A DNA stretch of 64,000 bases from Mariniflexile sp. TRM1-10 (GTDB lineage Bacteria; Bacteroidota; Bacteroidia; Flavobacteriales; Flavobacteriaceae), in assembly GCF_003425985.1 (NCBI RefSeq), contig NZ_CP022985.1, positions 4,572,001-4,636,000 of the forward strand, written 5' to 3'. This document shows positions 18,134 through 26,054 of this stretch, piece after piece. Positions within the stretch are counted from its first letter, which is position 1. Each line of letters starts with the position of its first letter. Position numbers and translations under genes: made by a program. The notes beneath the pieces were generated by a model. The model saw only the letters and a program-made list of their open reading frames with translations, did no database searches and was not told the DNA's origin.

Positions 18134-18672
18134 TCTCTTTTATGAAACTTATCTTTATGCCAATTATTAGGATTATTCGAAATATAATTAAAAATATTGG
18201 CATATGATTTTTCGTCTCTAATTATATGGTCATGAAATGAACGATGCCATGCAAAATCTACAAAGCCAGCTTCATGGATTTTATTAGATGACGTTGTTTT
18301 CATGGCACCCATTAGACTGGAAAGGGATTTTATTTTCACATCTTGCTCTTTCACTTTTTGACTATCAATTTCTAAAATTAAATGCAAATGATTGGGCATT
18401 ACGACATAATTATGAATATTAACATATTGATATTGGCTAATTAACCATTGGATTCTTTCATCAACAATTTTTCCATATTGATTTAATTCAACCTCATATT
18501 GGATTTCGGGATGATGATTTTCGGGATGATGTACGGGCAGGTCGCGACCTGCCCCTACGGGAATCACACACCCCAAACAACACAAATTATTTTTCACACA
18601 ATTTGTGACGAAATATAAATTATCCTTGGAATAATCATATCCTTTCAACCGATTCCTTTTTCTATTTTTCAT
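18130..18672 (-). CDS. REP-associated tyrosine transposase (RAYT)
   Basis: Single-copy IS200-like Y1 (HUH) transposase of 180 residues, of the RAYT type that mobilises REP palindromes. Seen: an N-terminus with YDYSKDNLYFVTNCVKN, the HUH motif MPNHLHLILEI, WHRSFHDHIIRDEKSY, and the likely catalytic Tyr in NIFNYISNNPNNW. Residues about 35-50 (CVIPVGAGRDLPVHHPENHH) are an in-frame insertion encoded by a REP palindrome (18535-18554) plus a short repeat. A second copy of the palindrome lies just upstream of the start. The stop overlaps the end of the cas2 remnant by 4 bases. Whether the enzyme still works with the insertion is unknown. Confidence 0.88.
   Translation of the reverse strand: MKNRKRNRLKGYDYSKDNLYFVTNCVKNNLCCLGCVIPVGAGRDLPVHHPENHHPEIQYEVELNQYGKIVDERIQWLISQYQYVNIHNYVVMPNHLHLILEIDSQKVKEQDVKIKSLSSLMGAMKTTSSNKIHEAGFVDFAWHRSFHDHIIRDEKSYANIFNYISNNPNNWHKDKFHKRD
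18535..18554. repeat. REP palindrome inside the RAYT gene
   Basis: GGGCAGGTCGCGACCTGCCC is a perfect 20-bp palindrome within the transposase coding region, in frame (encoding GAGRDLP on the minus strand). The shared block with the upstream copy runs from about 18533 to 18561. Confidence 0.92.
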
Positions 18673-18684
18673 AATAAATTTTAC

Positions 18685-18704
18685 GGGCAGGTCACGACCT
18701 GCCC
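18685..18704. repeat. REP palindrome upstream of RAYT
   Basis: GGGCAGGTCACGACCTGCCC differs from the internal copy by one base at the centre. It starts about 12 bp before the RAYT start codon, where RAYT substrates are usually found. Confidence 0.9.
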
Positions 18705-18762
18705 CTATGGGACTTTTTTATTTGGAAAATTCATATTCGTATTCTACAACGCTTTTAAAAAG

Positions 18763-18782
18763 ATTCCTGCCTTCGCAGGAAT
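18763..18782. terminator. REP-like hairpin behind the serine hydrolase
   Basis: ATTCCTGC-cttc-GCAGGAAT forms an 8-bp stem with a stable 4-base loop, 4 bp after the minus-strand hydrolase stop. No strong T-run follows, so it could be a REP-like element rather than a classical terminator. Confidence 0.5.
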
Positions 18783-18786
18783 ATAT

Positions 18787-20073
18787 TTAATCCGCAATAG
18801 CAGCATTTACCAATAGCCTAAACTTTCCACCAGTATCATCATTTACTTTTTGTGTTTGCTTTAAAAGGATGCCAATAAGGTCTTCTTTAGGGTCAGCAAA
18901 ATATTGGGTGTTAAAATAACCGCCCCATTCAAATGTACCTTCACTACTGTTACCTCCTAAATCGTGTTTTTTGGCATCTACAAGTCCAAATGCCAATCCA
19001 TGAACCGCAGATATCTCTTCAGAAATGTATGGTATTTGGTTGGTTAAAATGGTTTCTACGGTGGTTCTGCTTAAAAGCCTAACACCATTAAGTTCGCCTT
19101 GATTTAAATACATTTCCAAAAAAGTAGCATAGTCTTTTGCGGTACTGGTAAGTCCCGCACCACCTGAGAAAAATTGTTTGGCACCTGTTTTTGGGTAATC
19201 GGTATCGTAAAACGTCACCGGATATTTTACCCATTTATCTTGTTCCTTGGTTTGAACGGTTACCAAGCGGTTGTATTTAGACTCTGGAAGATAAAATTGG
19301 GTATCGTTCATTCCCAAAGGGTCGAAAATGCGGGTTTTTAAAAATACGTCAAAAGGCATTCCTGAAACCACTTCAACAAAATACCCCAACACATCCAATC
19401 CTTCGCTATACGTAAATTTTTCACCAGGATTGTGGTGCAATGGTAGACTTGCTAACTTTTTAATATTATCGGCAATTTTTACATCTTCGGTAGTAAATAA
19501 ATCTACAATGCCTGCTTTGGCATATATTTTTTTGAAAGTAGGGTCACCATCGATTTGCCCATAACCAATACCCGAGGTGTGTGTAAGCAGGTTTCTAATA
19601 GTAATTTGTTTATCGGCTGGTTTGGTGGTGTACGACGAATCTGTTTCATTAAAAGATTCCAACAACTGTGGGTTGGCAAATTCTGGAATGTATTTAGAAA
19701 TAGGGTCGTCTAGACCAAACTTCCCTTCTTCCCAAAGCATCATAACCGCTGTAGACGTAATGGCTTTAGATTGCGATGCGATTCTAAAAATATGATCTAA
19801 TTGCAAGGCTTCTTGCGAGGCATTATTTGCCATCCCAAAGGCTTTATGGTAAACAATTTTTCCGTGTCTTGCGATTAACGCTACGGCACCGGGTATTTTA
19901 TGATCTTTAATAGCGTTTGTTAGTAACGTATCGATACGGTTAAGGCGCTCTTGGGAGATTCCAACGGTGCCGGCAGAAACTTCTGGAAGTATTTCTTCTT
20001 TAGTTTCAGAATTCTGTTTAAAACAAGCAGTAAACAAAAACGTAGAAAGAAGAATAACAAATAATTTTTTCAT
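18787..20073 (-). CDS. Class C beta-lactamase-related serine hydrolase lipoprotein
   Basis: Serine hydrolase of 428 residues from the beta-lactamase class C/penicillin-binding family. The lipobox FTAC places the lipidated Cys at residue 17, so it is anchored in the envelope. The catalytic SxxK is SQSK at residues 100-103 (FRIASQSKAITSTAVMML). The second motif is YSE at about 222-224 in place of YxN. A third-motif candidate is VHGLAFG late in the sequence. Members include esterases, D-amino-acid peptidases and lactamase homologues; the substrate is unknown. No antibiotic-resistance role can be claimed. It is a single gene with a long upstream non-coding region. Confidence 0.9.
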   Translation of the reverse strand: MKKLFVILLSTFLFTACFKQNSETKEEILPEVSAGTVGISQERLNRIDTLLTNAIKDHKIPGAVALIARHGKIVYHKAFGMANNASQEALQLDHIFRIASQSKAITSTAVMMLWEEGKFGLDDPISKYIPEFANPQLLESFNETDSSYTTKPADKQITIRNLLTHTSGIGYGQIDGDPTFKKIYAKAGIVDLFTTEDVKIADNIKKLASLPLHHNPGEKFTYSEGLDVLGYFVEVVSGMPFDVFLKTRIFDPLGMNDTQFYLPESKYNRLVTVQTKEQDKWVKYPVTFYDTDYPKTGAKQFFSGGAGLTSTAKDYATFLEMYLNQGELNGVRLLSRTTVETILTNQIPYISEEISAVHGLAFGLVDAKKHDLGGNSSEGTFEWGGYFNTQYFADPKEDLIGILLKQTQKVNDDTGGKFRLLVNAAIAD

Positions 20074-20379
20074 GGGTTTAGTTGATTTTTGAATAATTGA
20101 ATAGCTAATTTACTTTTTTAATGATAATTTAAATCAATAAAACAAAAAAAAAAGCCCAACACCCAGCACCCAGCACCCAACCCCGTAGATACTCCGTACA
20201 TAAAGTAGCCTACTGTTAAAAATGTAGAAACTACAGATTATAGAAAAACCTCCAGAATCTCCAAATACTACAAATTCTACAAAACATCCAAAAAGTTGCA
20301 AAAACTCCAAAAAATGCAAAAAAATAATACCGTCCTAAAACAATCGTACATACGTTTGAAACGTCATGCAGCATGAACA

Positions 20380-20441
20380 GTTAGATGGTTAGATGGTTAG
20401 ATGGTTAGATGGTTAGATGGTTAGATGGTTAGATGGTTAGA
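20380..20441. repeat. Tandem repeat of the 8-mer GTTAGATG, about 8 copies
   Basis: A perfect array of the unit gttagatg, differing by one base from the 24-copy array at 5089-5279. Non-coding. Confidence 0.95.
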
Positions 20442-20563
20442 AAGATAGTTTTTTTTAAACGACGAAAAGATACTTATCACGATTTGCCTTTCCCTTTTTC
20501 GACCAACCCAGAACCTTGAACCCGAAACCTTGAACCGAGAACCCACCAAAAACCAACAAAAAA

Positions 20564-20596
20564 ATCCCTTTCCAAATGAATGAAAAGGGATTGTAA
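20564..20596 (-). terminator. Rho-independent terminator-like hairpin on the minus strand
   Basis: On the minus strand AATCCCTTT, a roughly 14-base loop region and AAAGGGATT are followed by a run of T (TTTTTTTG). It would terminate a short transcript from the 20600-20800 region whose gene is not evident. Confidence 0.5.
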
Positions 20597-20833
20597 CATG
20601 TAGAGAGCTTTTTCGGATTACAAGAAATTAACCAACCAAATTTAACCCAAACTTAAAGTCTATCCTGCATTCGTACTTGACTCTCTACATTATCTTTAAT
20701 TGGTATTATAAGCTCTCCTTGGGCGGTTATTAATTTTATCGAATGCCATCGATATATAGCTTACTGTTAATTTAATTATTATTCTATTGAATACACATAA
20801 GCTATATGTGTGTTATATATTTTAAAAAGTTTA

Positions 20834-20862
20834 CAATGGAAAAGGAGCCTAATCAGGCCCCT
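20834..20862 (+). terminator. Hairpin with T-run
   Basis: AAAAGGAGCCTaatcAGGCCCCTTTTTT forms a stem with one mismatch followed by T residues. It has the look of a terminator on the plus strand, though no plus-strand gene precedes it. A-rich bases on the left would also let it work on the minus strand. Confidence 0.55.
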
Positions 20863-21224
20863 TTTTTAATCCCAAAAAACAACTTTTTTGTCAATAACTA
20901 CTTTTGTTTCAGATTAAAATTCCAACATGATAACGTTTAAAATTTAATCAAATTCCAACCACTAGAAAACAAAAGCATATAAGTCACTGAAAAAATCAGT
21001 TATTGATTAATAGCAGTGCAAATATTAACATTTGTTATTAATGATGTTAAATATTTACTACGCATTTACTACGCACTGTAGTAAAATAAAGGTTTTGCAT
21101 GATGAATTCGTTTAAATTAAAAATAAACAATAATTGGAATGGCATCTTTATATAATGCCTACGGTTGCACTTTATTTTGAAGTAGAAAGGAAAAAAGGGT
21201 GTTTTATTGCGGTCATTTCAAAGA

Positions 21225-22838
21225 TTAAATGGTCGAACCTATTTTAGTATCCTTAAACGTTTCTTTAAGATGCTCTAGCAATGAGTTTTTTTTTGTGTTA
21301 AGATCGATTTTTTTAGAAATTCTATACCGCTTACTCTCTAAGGCTCTTACCGATATATTCAAAAACAAGGCAATTTCTTTATTTTTAAAGTCCATAAACA
21401 AATAATAACAGGTAATTACTTCCGAATCGTTTAATTGAGGATACTTAGATTGTATCCTGTTAAAAAATTCAACATTAAGTTCGTTAACCAATTCTAAATG
21501 GTTTTCACTTTTATCTAAAAGCGTTGAGGAATTATGTAGCAGGTTTTTATAGAGGTCTTTTATTTTTTCACGCTGAACCGGTACATCATGTACCATAGAC
21601 ACCTCTTTAACTTCCTTTTTTAAATTAAGGATATATTCTTCCAAACCAAGCACTTTTCCTGTTAGCTTTTCGTTATTCGATTTTAAATAGGATAAATTAT
21701 TCATCTTATTAATAGAATCCTTCAATTTCCATTTATGCTTTCTATAATAAATTAAATAGAAAATACTTAAAAAAGACAACAGGCAAAATAAAAATACCGC
21801 CAAAAAACCATTCCAAAATTTTTTAACACTTTCACTTTCCAGTTCCGATTCGGTTTTTATTAATGTATTGTTTAATTGAAAACTAGCTTCTAAATTGTTA
21901 TCAAACATTTTCCTTTCAAAAACAGCTATAGAATCAAGATATGTTTTGGCTTCTTCAATTTTACCATAAGATTTATAAACGTCTGCCTTAAGGTTAAAAT
22001 ATTTCCTTACCAAATCATTACCCATATAACTTCGAAGTTCTGAAGCCTTCGATAAATAATGTGAAACTGAGTCTAGCTTTTTATTCTTTAGATAATGTTC
22101 TGCAAAGTTTATGTCCATACTTACCTTAAAAGAGGCATAGTTATATTTTACGATGGTTGAATTATCTTTTAAACTCTCAAATTCTTTTATATACGTATAA
22201 GCCTTGTTTAAATTCCCTAACTCTATATAATTTGAAGTTAGCATGTAGGTTGCAAACATATAGAAATAAGCATCATCCTTAACGGCTTTATATGTCTCTA
22301 AATTATTTAATATTAACTCATTACACTTCTTATAGTTTTTGTTTGAAAACTCAGCATAGGCATACATTTGTTTAACTTCAAGAAGCCCATTAGTATTATT
22401 ATCTAACTCGTAATAAGCTTTTGCTTTATTTAAATACTTATATGCTACTGCGTTTTTTTTTGCAAAATATAAGTTCGCGAACAGCTCTAAACTGGCACAG
22501 CCTGCTACTTCATAATTCTTTTCTTTATCAGCATACTTTATCGCCAAAATATAACTTTGATACAATTGTGCATATTCACCTCTTTCATCATGTATTAAAG
22601 CTTTTATGTCATAGTAGTCGGCAACTCGACCAGTAATCTTGTCTTCGATGGGTTGGGGAATGGAATCTAAAAAAGCTTGGGCCTTTTTAGGATAGTCATC
22701 TATATAATAATCGGCAGAATCAACAAAGCGAATGTAATAATCGTCTTCATTACTTTGGGAATGGCTTGAAATATGACATACTATAATGCATATAAAAAGA
22801 ACTCCTTGTATGTTAACCTTGTTGAGATACTTAAACAA
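21225..22838 (-). CDS. TPR-containing membrane regulator with C-terminal HTH
   Basis: Regulator of 537 residues with an N-terminal signal-like hydrophobic segment (about residues 12-28). A periplasmic or sensor part of tetratricopeptide-like helical repeats covers about residues 50-330. One transmembrane helix follows at about 345-368 (FWNGFLAVFLFCLLSFLSIF), then a cytoplasmic coiled coil (about 370-430) and a C-terminal LuxR/sigma-4-like helix-turn-helix (NKEIALFLNISVRALESKRYRISKKI). This layout is widespread in Bacteroidota, often regulating polysaccharide or outer-membrane receptor genes nearby. Here the next DNA is a long non-coding region, so its target may have been lost. The ligand is unknown. 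Confidence 0.85.
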   Translation of the reverse strand: MFKYLNKVNIQGVLFICIIVCHISSHSQSNEDDYYIRFVDSADYYIDDYPKKAQAFLDSIPQPIEDKITGRVADYYDIKALIHDERGEYAQLYQSYILAIKYADKEKNYEVAGCASLELFANLYFAKKNAVAYKYLNKAKAYYELDNNTNGLLEVKQMYAYAEFSNKNYKKCNELILNNLETYKAVKDDAYFYMFATYMLTSNYIELGNLNKAYTYIKEFESLKDNSTIVKYNYASFKVSMDINFAEHYLKNKKLDSVSHYLSKASELRSYMGNDLVRKYFNLKADVYKSYGKIEEAKTYLDSIAVFERKMFDNNLEASFQLNNTLIKTESELESESVKKFWNGFLAVFLFCLLSFLSIFYLIYYRKHKWKLKDSINKMNNLSYLKSNNEKLTGKVLGLEEYILNLKKEVKEVSMVHDVPVQREKIKDLYKNLLHNSSTLLDKSENHLELVNELNVEFFNRIQSKYPQLNDSEVITCYYLFMDFKNKEIALFLNISVRALESKRYRISKKIDLNTKKNSLLEHLKETFKDTKIGSTI

Positions 22839-22911
22839 AATTTTACTTTTTGAAAGTTTAGCGTAATTTAATAAAATTTTAAATCGAACTCGTTTAAATA
22901 AAAGGCTTTAG

Positions 22912-23526
22912 CTATTTGCCCATTTTTATGGTTTCGGAAAGATGCATAAAACTATCTTGCCAACGCTCAAAACGATCATCAAACTTATCGGAAAACACTA
23001 GGTATTGACACCTGCCTATACTTTCGGGCGTTCTGGTTACCTCAGCAAAATTATTATTTCTAAATAAAAATTCGGCGTCTTCGACAATACACATTTGCAG
23101 CTTGTTCAAATTAATGCCATTCAGATAAAATATTCTATTTAGGCGCTTTGGGGTTGCAATAACAATATCGGTTCCTAAATAAAGTTCTTCGCGTTGCAGC
23201 TCAAGATTATGTTCTTCATAAGCACAGTACACACGCAAGTCGGTGCCTCTTTTATAAGTATTGAATATTTCGGCAAGGTTTAAAGCTTCTTCTTTGTCTT
23301 TTACAAATATTAAAGCACGTGGTGCATCTTCAAATGCTTCCTTTAATTTATTAATAACACTTATTACAATACTTGTGGTTTTTCCTGAGTTTTTTGGTGC
23401 AATTACAAACAAGTTTTTGCCTCCTTTTATTTTTGAAAGAATTTTTGTTTGAAGTGGATTAGGTTCTGTAATTCCGTTTTGTTGTAAGTTATCTTTAAGT
23501 GGTTCTATTATTTTTTTAAAAGACAT
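22912..23526 (-). CDS. Half-size DEAD/DEAH helicase-like ATPase
   Basis: A 204-residue protein containing only the first RecA-like domain of a DEAD-box helicase. Seen: Q-motif-like GITEPNPLQTKIL, Walker A VIAPKNSGKTTS, motif Ib-like IATPKRLNRIF, and VEDAEF where DEAD would be. The second RecA domain (motifs IV-VI) is absent, and the protein ends after LVFSDKFDDRFERW. A complete start and stop and the lack of frame damage suggest a maintained gene, not decay. I recall similar short proteins in flavobacterial genomes, but this needs a search. It probably binds ATP; helicase activity is unlikely. It may act as a partner of a full helicase. Confidence 0.8.
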   Translation of the reverse strand: MSFKKIIEPLKDNLQQNGITEPNPLQTKILSKIKGGKNLFVIAPKNSGKTTSIVISVINKLKEAFEDAPRALIFVKDKEEALNLAEIFNTYKRGTDLRVYCAYEEHNLELQREELYLGTDIVIATPKRLNRIFYLNGINLNKLQMCIVEDAEFLFRNNNFAEVTRTPESIGRCQYLVFSDKFDDRFERWQDSFMHLSETIKMGK

Positions 23527-23579
23527 AGTGGTATTTTATAAGTAAACAAAGATAAGCTTTTTAAAACCCTATTAAAACC

Positions 23580-23611
23580 AAAAAGAACGTTCATTTCTAA
23601 ACGTTCTTTTT
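23580..23611 (-). terminator. Rho-independent terminator behind yceI
   Basis: AAAAAGAACGTT-catttcta-AACGTTCTTTTT is a perfect 12-bp stem with T-run. It sits 34 bp past the minus-strand YceI stop and closes the FKBP-Crp-SnoaL-YceI run. Confidence 0.8.
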
Positions 23612-23644
23612 ACTTACTGTATATAATTATTAGTCACCTTTTAA

Positions 23645-24223
23645 TTAAAACTCTAAATCTGCTACTAAATCAAATTCATCATAAATAGCTTTATCTTTCA
23701 ACCCATCAAAAAAGTTTGCAGAACCATATTTTATATCGTATTTTGTTCTATCTATTTTTAAAGATGTCGTTGCTTTACTTCCGTAAATTGAAATGGTAAA
23801 AGTTATTGGGTTTGTTTTTCCTTTAATGGTTAAATCGCCAGTAACATTATACGCATTCTTTCCTGAAGCGGTTACTTTGGTAAATACCAAGGTTGATGTT
23901 GGGTGATTTTCAACACCAAAGAAATCGTCAGCTTTTAAATGTCCGTCCAATTTCCCTTTATATTCTCCTTCTAAATCTGTTGAGCTAATCGTTGTCATAT
24001 CAATTACAAACTCGCCACCAATTAATTTATTACCATCAAACGTTAAAGAACCCGATTTGATAGCAATCGTACCTTCATGGGAACCTGTTACTTTATAACC
24101 TTTCCAAACGACTTTGCTTTTGTCGGTTTTAATTTCTTTTTTCTCAACTGCTTTATTTGTGAAAGCGAATGCTGTAAATGCTACAAAAGCTACGATTACT
24201 AAGTTTTTAATTGTTTTTTTCAT
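23645..24223 (-). CDS. YceI-family periplasmic protein
   Basis: YceI-like lipocalin-fold protein of about 192 residues, secreted through a signal peptide (MKKTIKNLVIVAFVAFTAFAF). YceI proteins bind isoprenoid-like lipids; the physiological role is uncertain. Seen: SKVVWKGYKVTGSHEGTIAIKSGSL, the conserved DMTTISSTDLEGEYKGKLDGHLKADDFF, the TVTGDLTIKG-type strand and the C-terminal FDLVADLEF. An in-frame ATG three codons upstream (24230-24232) is equally possible. It starts only 14-23 bp after the SnoaL-like gene, so the two are likely cotranscribed. Confidence 0.92.
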   Translation of the reverse strand: MKKTIKNLVIVAFVAFTAFAFTNKAVEKKEIKTDKSKVVWKGYKVTGSHEGTIAIKSGSLTFDGNKLIGGEFVIDMTTISSTDLEGEYKGKLDGHLKADDFFGVENHPTSTLVFTKVTASGKNAYNVTGDLTIKGKTNPITFTISIYGSKATTSLKIDRTKYDIKYGSANFFDGLKDKAIYDEFDLVADLEF

Positions 24224-24245
24224 TTTTGTCATTGTTTGTTTTTGT

Positions 24246-24599
24246 TTATAATCCGTAATAAAATTTTTCTTTAATAATTTTTCCGTCTTGCCATTCTTGA
24301 ACAGCCACTTGTGTGAATTTTTTACAACCTAAGTCTTGATGTGTAAAGTCAAATTGCCATTCTACCATCGTTGTTTTTTCGCCTACAGCTACTTTTAATG
24401 GTTTTGCACATCTAAATTCGGTTATGGCATCAAAAAATGCTTCTTTGCGCTTTCTGTTTATCTCTTTACCTGCAAACACTTCATCATCATTGTCTTGCGT
24501 AACCACATTATCATGATAATAATTTTCAAAAGCTTCCAATCCTTTACCTTGAAGGATTAAATCATTTACTGCGCTTATTTTTTCGATTAAAAAATCCAT
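24246..24599 (-). CDS. SnoaL-like (NTF2-fold) protein
   Basis: A 117-residue cytoplasmic protein with the NTF2/SnoaL small-cone fold. Seen: an N-terminal helix with AFENYYHDNVVTQDND, the AGKEINRKR turn, and late strands TMVEWQFDFTH and VAVQEWQDGKIIKEKFYYG. The fold is used by many isomerases, hydratases and binding proteins; no catalytic role can be assigned. Its position directly before yceI and after the Crp-type regulator suggests a small co-regulated set, possibly a stress response. Confidence 0.82.
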   Translation of the reverse strand: MDFLIEKISAVNDLILQGKGLEAFENYYHDNVVTQDNDDEVFAGKEINRKRKEAFFDAITEFRCAKPLKVAVGEKTTMVEWQFDFTHQDLGCKKFTQVAVQEWQDGKIIKEKFYYGL

Positions 24600-24684
24600 A
24601 CTAATTTACTGATACAAATATCTAAAATAGATACGGTGCAAAAAATGACATAGATTATTAAATGATGTTAAACTAGTTTAATAT

Positions 24685-25269
24685 TCATTGCTCCAAAATA
24701 AGCTGACTTTTAATTTTACTCAGGAATTCTTTAGTAATGCCAAGGTAGGATGCTATCATATACTGAGGGATGCGTTGTTCGATTAGAGGATATTGGTCTC
24801 TAAAATAAAGGTATTGTTCTTTTGCCGAAAGACTAAAATTTCTAACAATTCTTTTTTGTGAAGCTACAAAGGCTCTTTCTATAATCTGTCTAAAAAAACG
24901 TTCTAGTTTTGGTATGTCCCTATATAAATCTTCAATAACATCATAAGAAAACATAACCAACTCTGAATTTTCCAAACACTGAACATTAAAATCGGCTGGT
25001 GTTTGGGTTATAAAACTGCCCATATCCGAGGTCCACCAATCTTCAATAGAAAACATAAGGATATGCTCCTGCCCTTCTTTATCAACATAAAATGTTTTGG
25101 TACATCCCGATAACACAAAGCATTCATATTTGCAGATATCGCCTTGTTGCACAATATATTGCCCTTTTAAATACTTTCTAACGGTGATTTTAGATTCTAA
25201 AATCGCTATCTCATTTGGGGTTAAATCTATATAATTACTTATGTATTTTAATAAGGGTTGTATAGTCAT
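24685..25269 (-). CDS. Crp/Fnr-family transcriptional regulator
   Basis: DNA-binding regulator of 194 residues. The cyclic-nucleotide-binding-like beta barrel occupies about residues 15-125 (GQYIVQQGDICKYECFVLSGCTKTFYVDKEG). A long helix and a C-terminal winged-helix region follow (LIEQRIPQYMIASYLGITKEFLSKIKSQL). No N-terminal Cys cluster for an Fe-S centre is seen, so it is not an oxygen-sensing Fnr. This short Bacteroidota type often lacks clear ligand residues. It starts 20 bp after the FKBP gene stop and precedes SnoaL and YceI, which are candidate targets. Confidence 0.9.
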   Translation of the reverse strand: MTIQPLLKYISNYIDLTPNEIAILESKITVRKYLKGQYIVQQGDICKYECFVLSGCTKTFYVDKEGQEHILMFSIEDWWTSDMGSFITQTPADFNVQCLENSELVMFSYDVIEDLYRDIPKLERFFRQIIERAFVASQKRIVRNFSLSAKEQYLYFRDQYPLIEQRIPQYMIASYLGITKEFLSKIKSQLILEQ

Positions 25270-25289
25270 ACTACTAAAATAATTTCTAT

Positions 25290-25751
25290 TTAATTGACAG
25301 CGATAAGTTCAATATCAAAAATAAGCACAAATCCTGCTGGTATGCCTTTTCTACTAACATTACCATAACCTAAGTGTGCAGGTATTAACAACTTACCACG
25401 TCCTCCTTCTTTAAAATAGGTAATCCCTTCTGTCCAACCTCTAATAACTTCTTGCAGATTAAATGAAATTCCTTGGGCATTACTTTGATTAAATACTGAA
25501 CCATTTAAAAAATAACCTTTATAAGCAACTGTTACATCAGAAGTTGAAGTAGGTTGATCCCCTGTTCCTGGTTCTTCAATGATATAATAAAGCCCACTAT
25601 CGCTTCTTTGGGCATCTAAATTATTTTCTGCAATATAATCGCTAATTTGTTGTTCATTCAATGCAACATAATCTATTTCTTTGTCTTCTTTATCATTACT
25701 ACTACAGGAAAAAAATAAAAATAAGGCAAAAGAAAAAATGATGTGCTTCAT
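25290..25751 (-). CDS. FKBP-type peptidyl-prolyl isomerase lipoprotein
   Basis: Prolyl cis-trans isomerase of 153 residues. The lipobox FFSC gives a lipidated Cys16 and envelope location. The FKBP domain (about residues 60-152) shows VTVAYKGYFLNGSVFNQS, EVIRGWTEGITYFKEGGRGKLLIPAHLGYGN and PAGFVLIFDIELI, all conserved. It probably assists folding of exported or outer-membrane proteins. First gene of the minus-strand run leading to the Crp regulator. Confidence 0.93.
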   Translation of the reverse strand: MKHIIFSFALFLFFSCSSNDKEDKEIDYVALNEQQISDYIAENNLDAQRSDSGLYYIIEEPGTGDQPTSTSDVTVAYKGYFLNGSVFNQSNAQGISFNLQEVIRGWTEGITYFKEGGRGKLLIPAHLGYGNVSRKGIPAGFVLIFDIELIAVN

Positions 25752-25869
25752 CGTGAGATTTTATTTTGAATTTAACATGAAGCAACAAATATATTTTATT
25801 TAGCATAAGAAAGCTTCATTTTAATAATATCTTAACTCAAATATTAAATGGTATTACTTTCTTATCTGT

Positions 25870-26017
25870 GAACTCATCTTGACTTTTTCTATTTCCTAAA
25901 AAATGGCTAAAATTTATCCATATTTCGTTACTTTTTTTGTGCGTAGCGATGCTATGCCTAGCAAAAAGCGTCTCATCTGTACAAATTTTATCTCATTTTC
26001 GGTTAAAAACAAAAAGT
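25870..26017. repeat. Palindromic intergenic element, family P, diverged copy 3
   Basis: Outer arms GAACTCATCTTGACTTTTT and AAAAAGTTAAGATGAGTTC are inverted repeats. Inside are CCATATTTCGTTAC and CTCATCTGTAC, shared with the 10620 copy, and GCGTAGCGATGCTATGCC, shared in complement with the 46353 copy. Confidence 0.7.
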
Positions 26018-26054
26018 TAAGATGAGTTCAGTTATAATAAAGTATTTTTGCCCC

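Larger units (their letters stand above)
20074..21224. other. 1.15-kb non-coding region with repeats and hairpins
   Basis: This long gap upstream of the serine hydrolase contains a C-rich low-complexity run near 20150-20180, an 8-bp tandem repeat (20380-20441), a terminator-type hairpin (20564-20596), an inverted pair GTAGAGAG/CTCTCTAC about 80 bp apart (20601-20690), and a second hairpin with a T-run (20834-20862). The plus strand at about 20620-20655 (acaagaaattaaccaaccaaatttaacccaaactt) resembles flavobacterial leaders before outer-membrane receptor genes, but no such gene follows. A deleted gene or a small RNA are both possible. No convincing protein-coding gene is present. Confidence 0.5.

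Noticed and set aside
18787..20073. Beta-lactam resistance gene
   Set aside because: Serine-hydrolase motifs are present, but the second motif is YSE, not YxN, and most such lipoproteins are not lactamases.
20134..20319. 61-residue ORF on the minus strand in the 1.15-kb gap
   Set aside because: Overlaps low-complexity C-rich sequence; the translation has no signal, motif or plausible start context.
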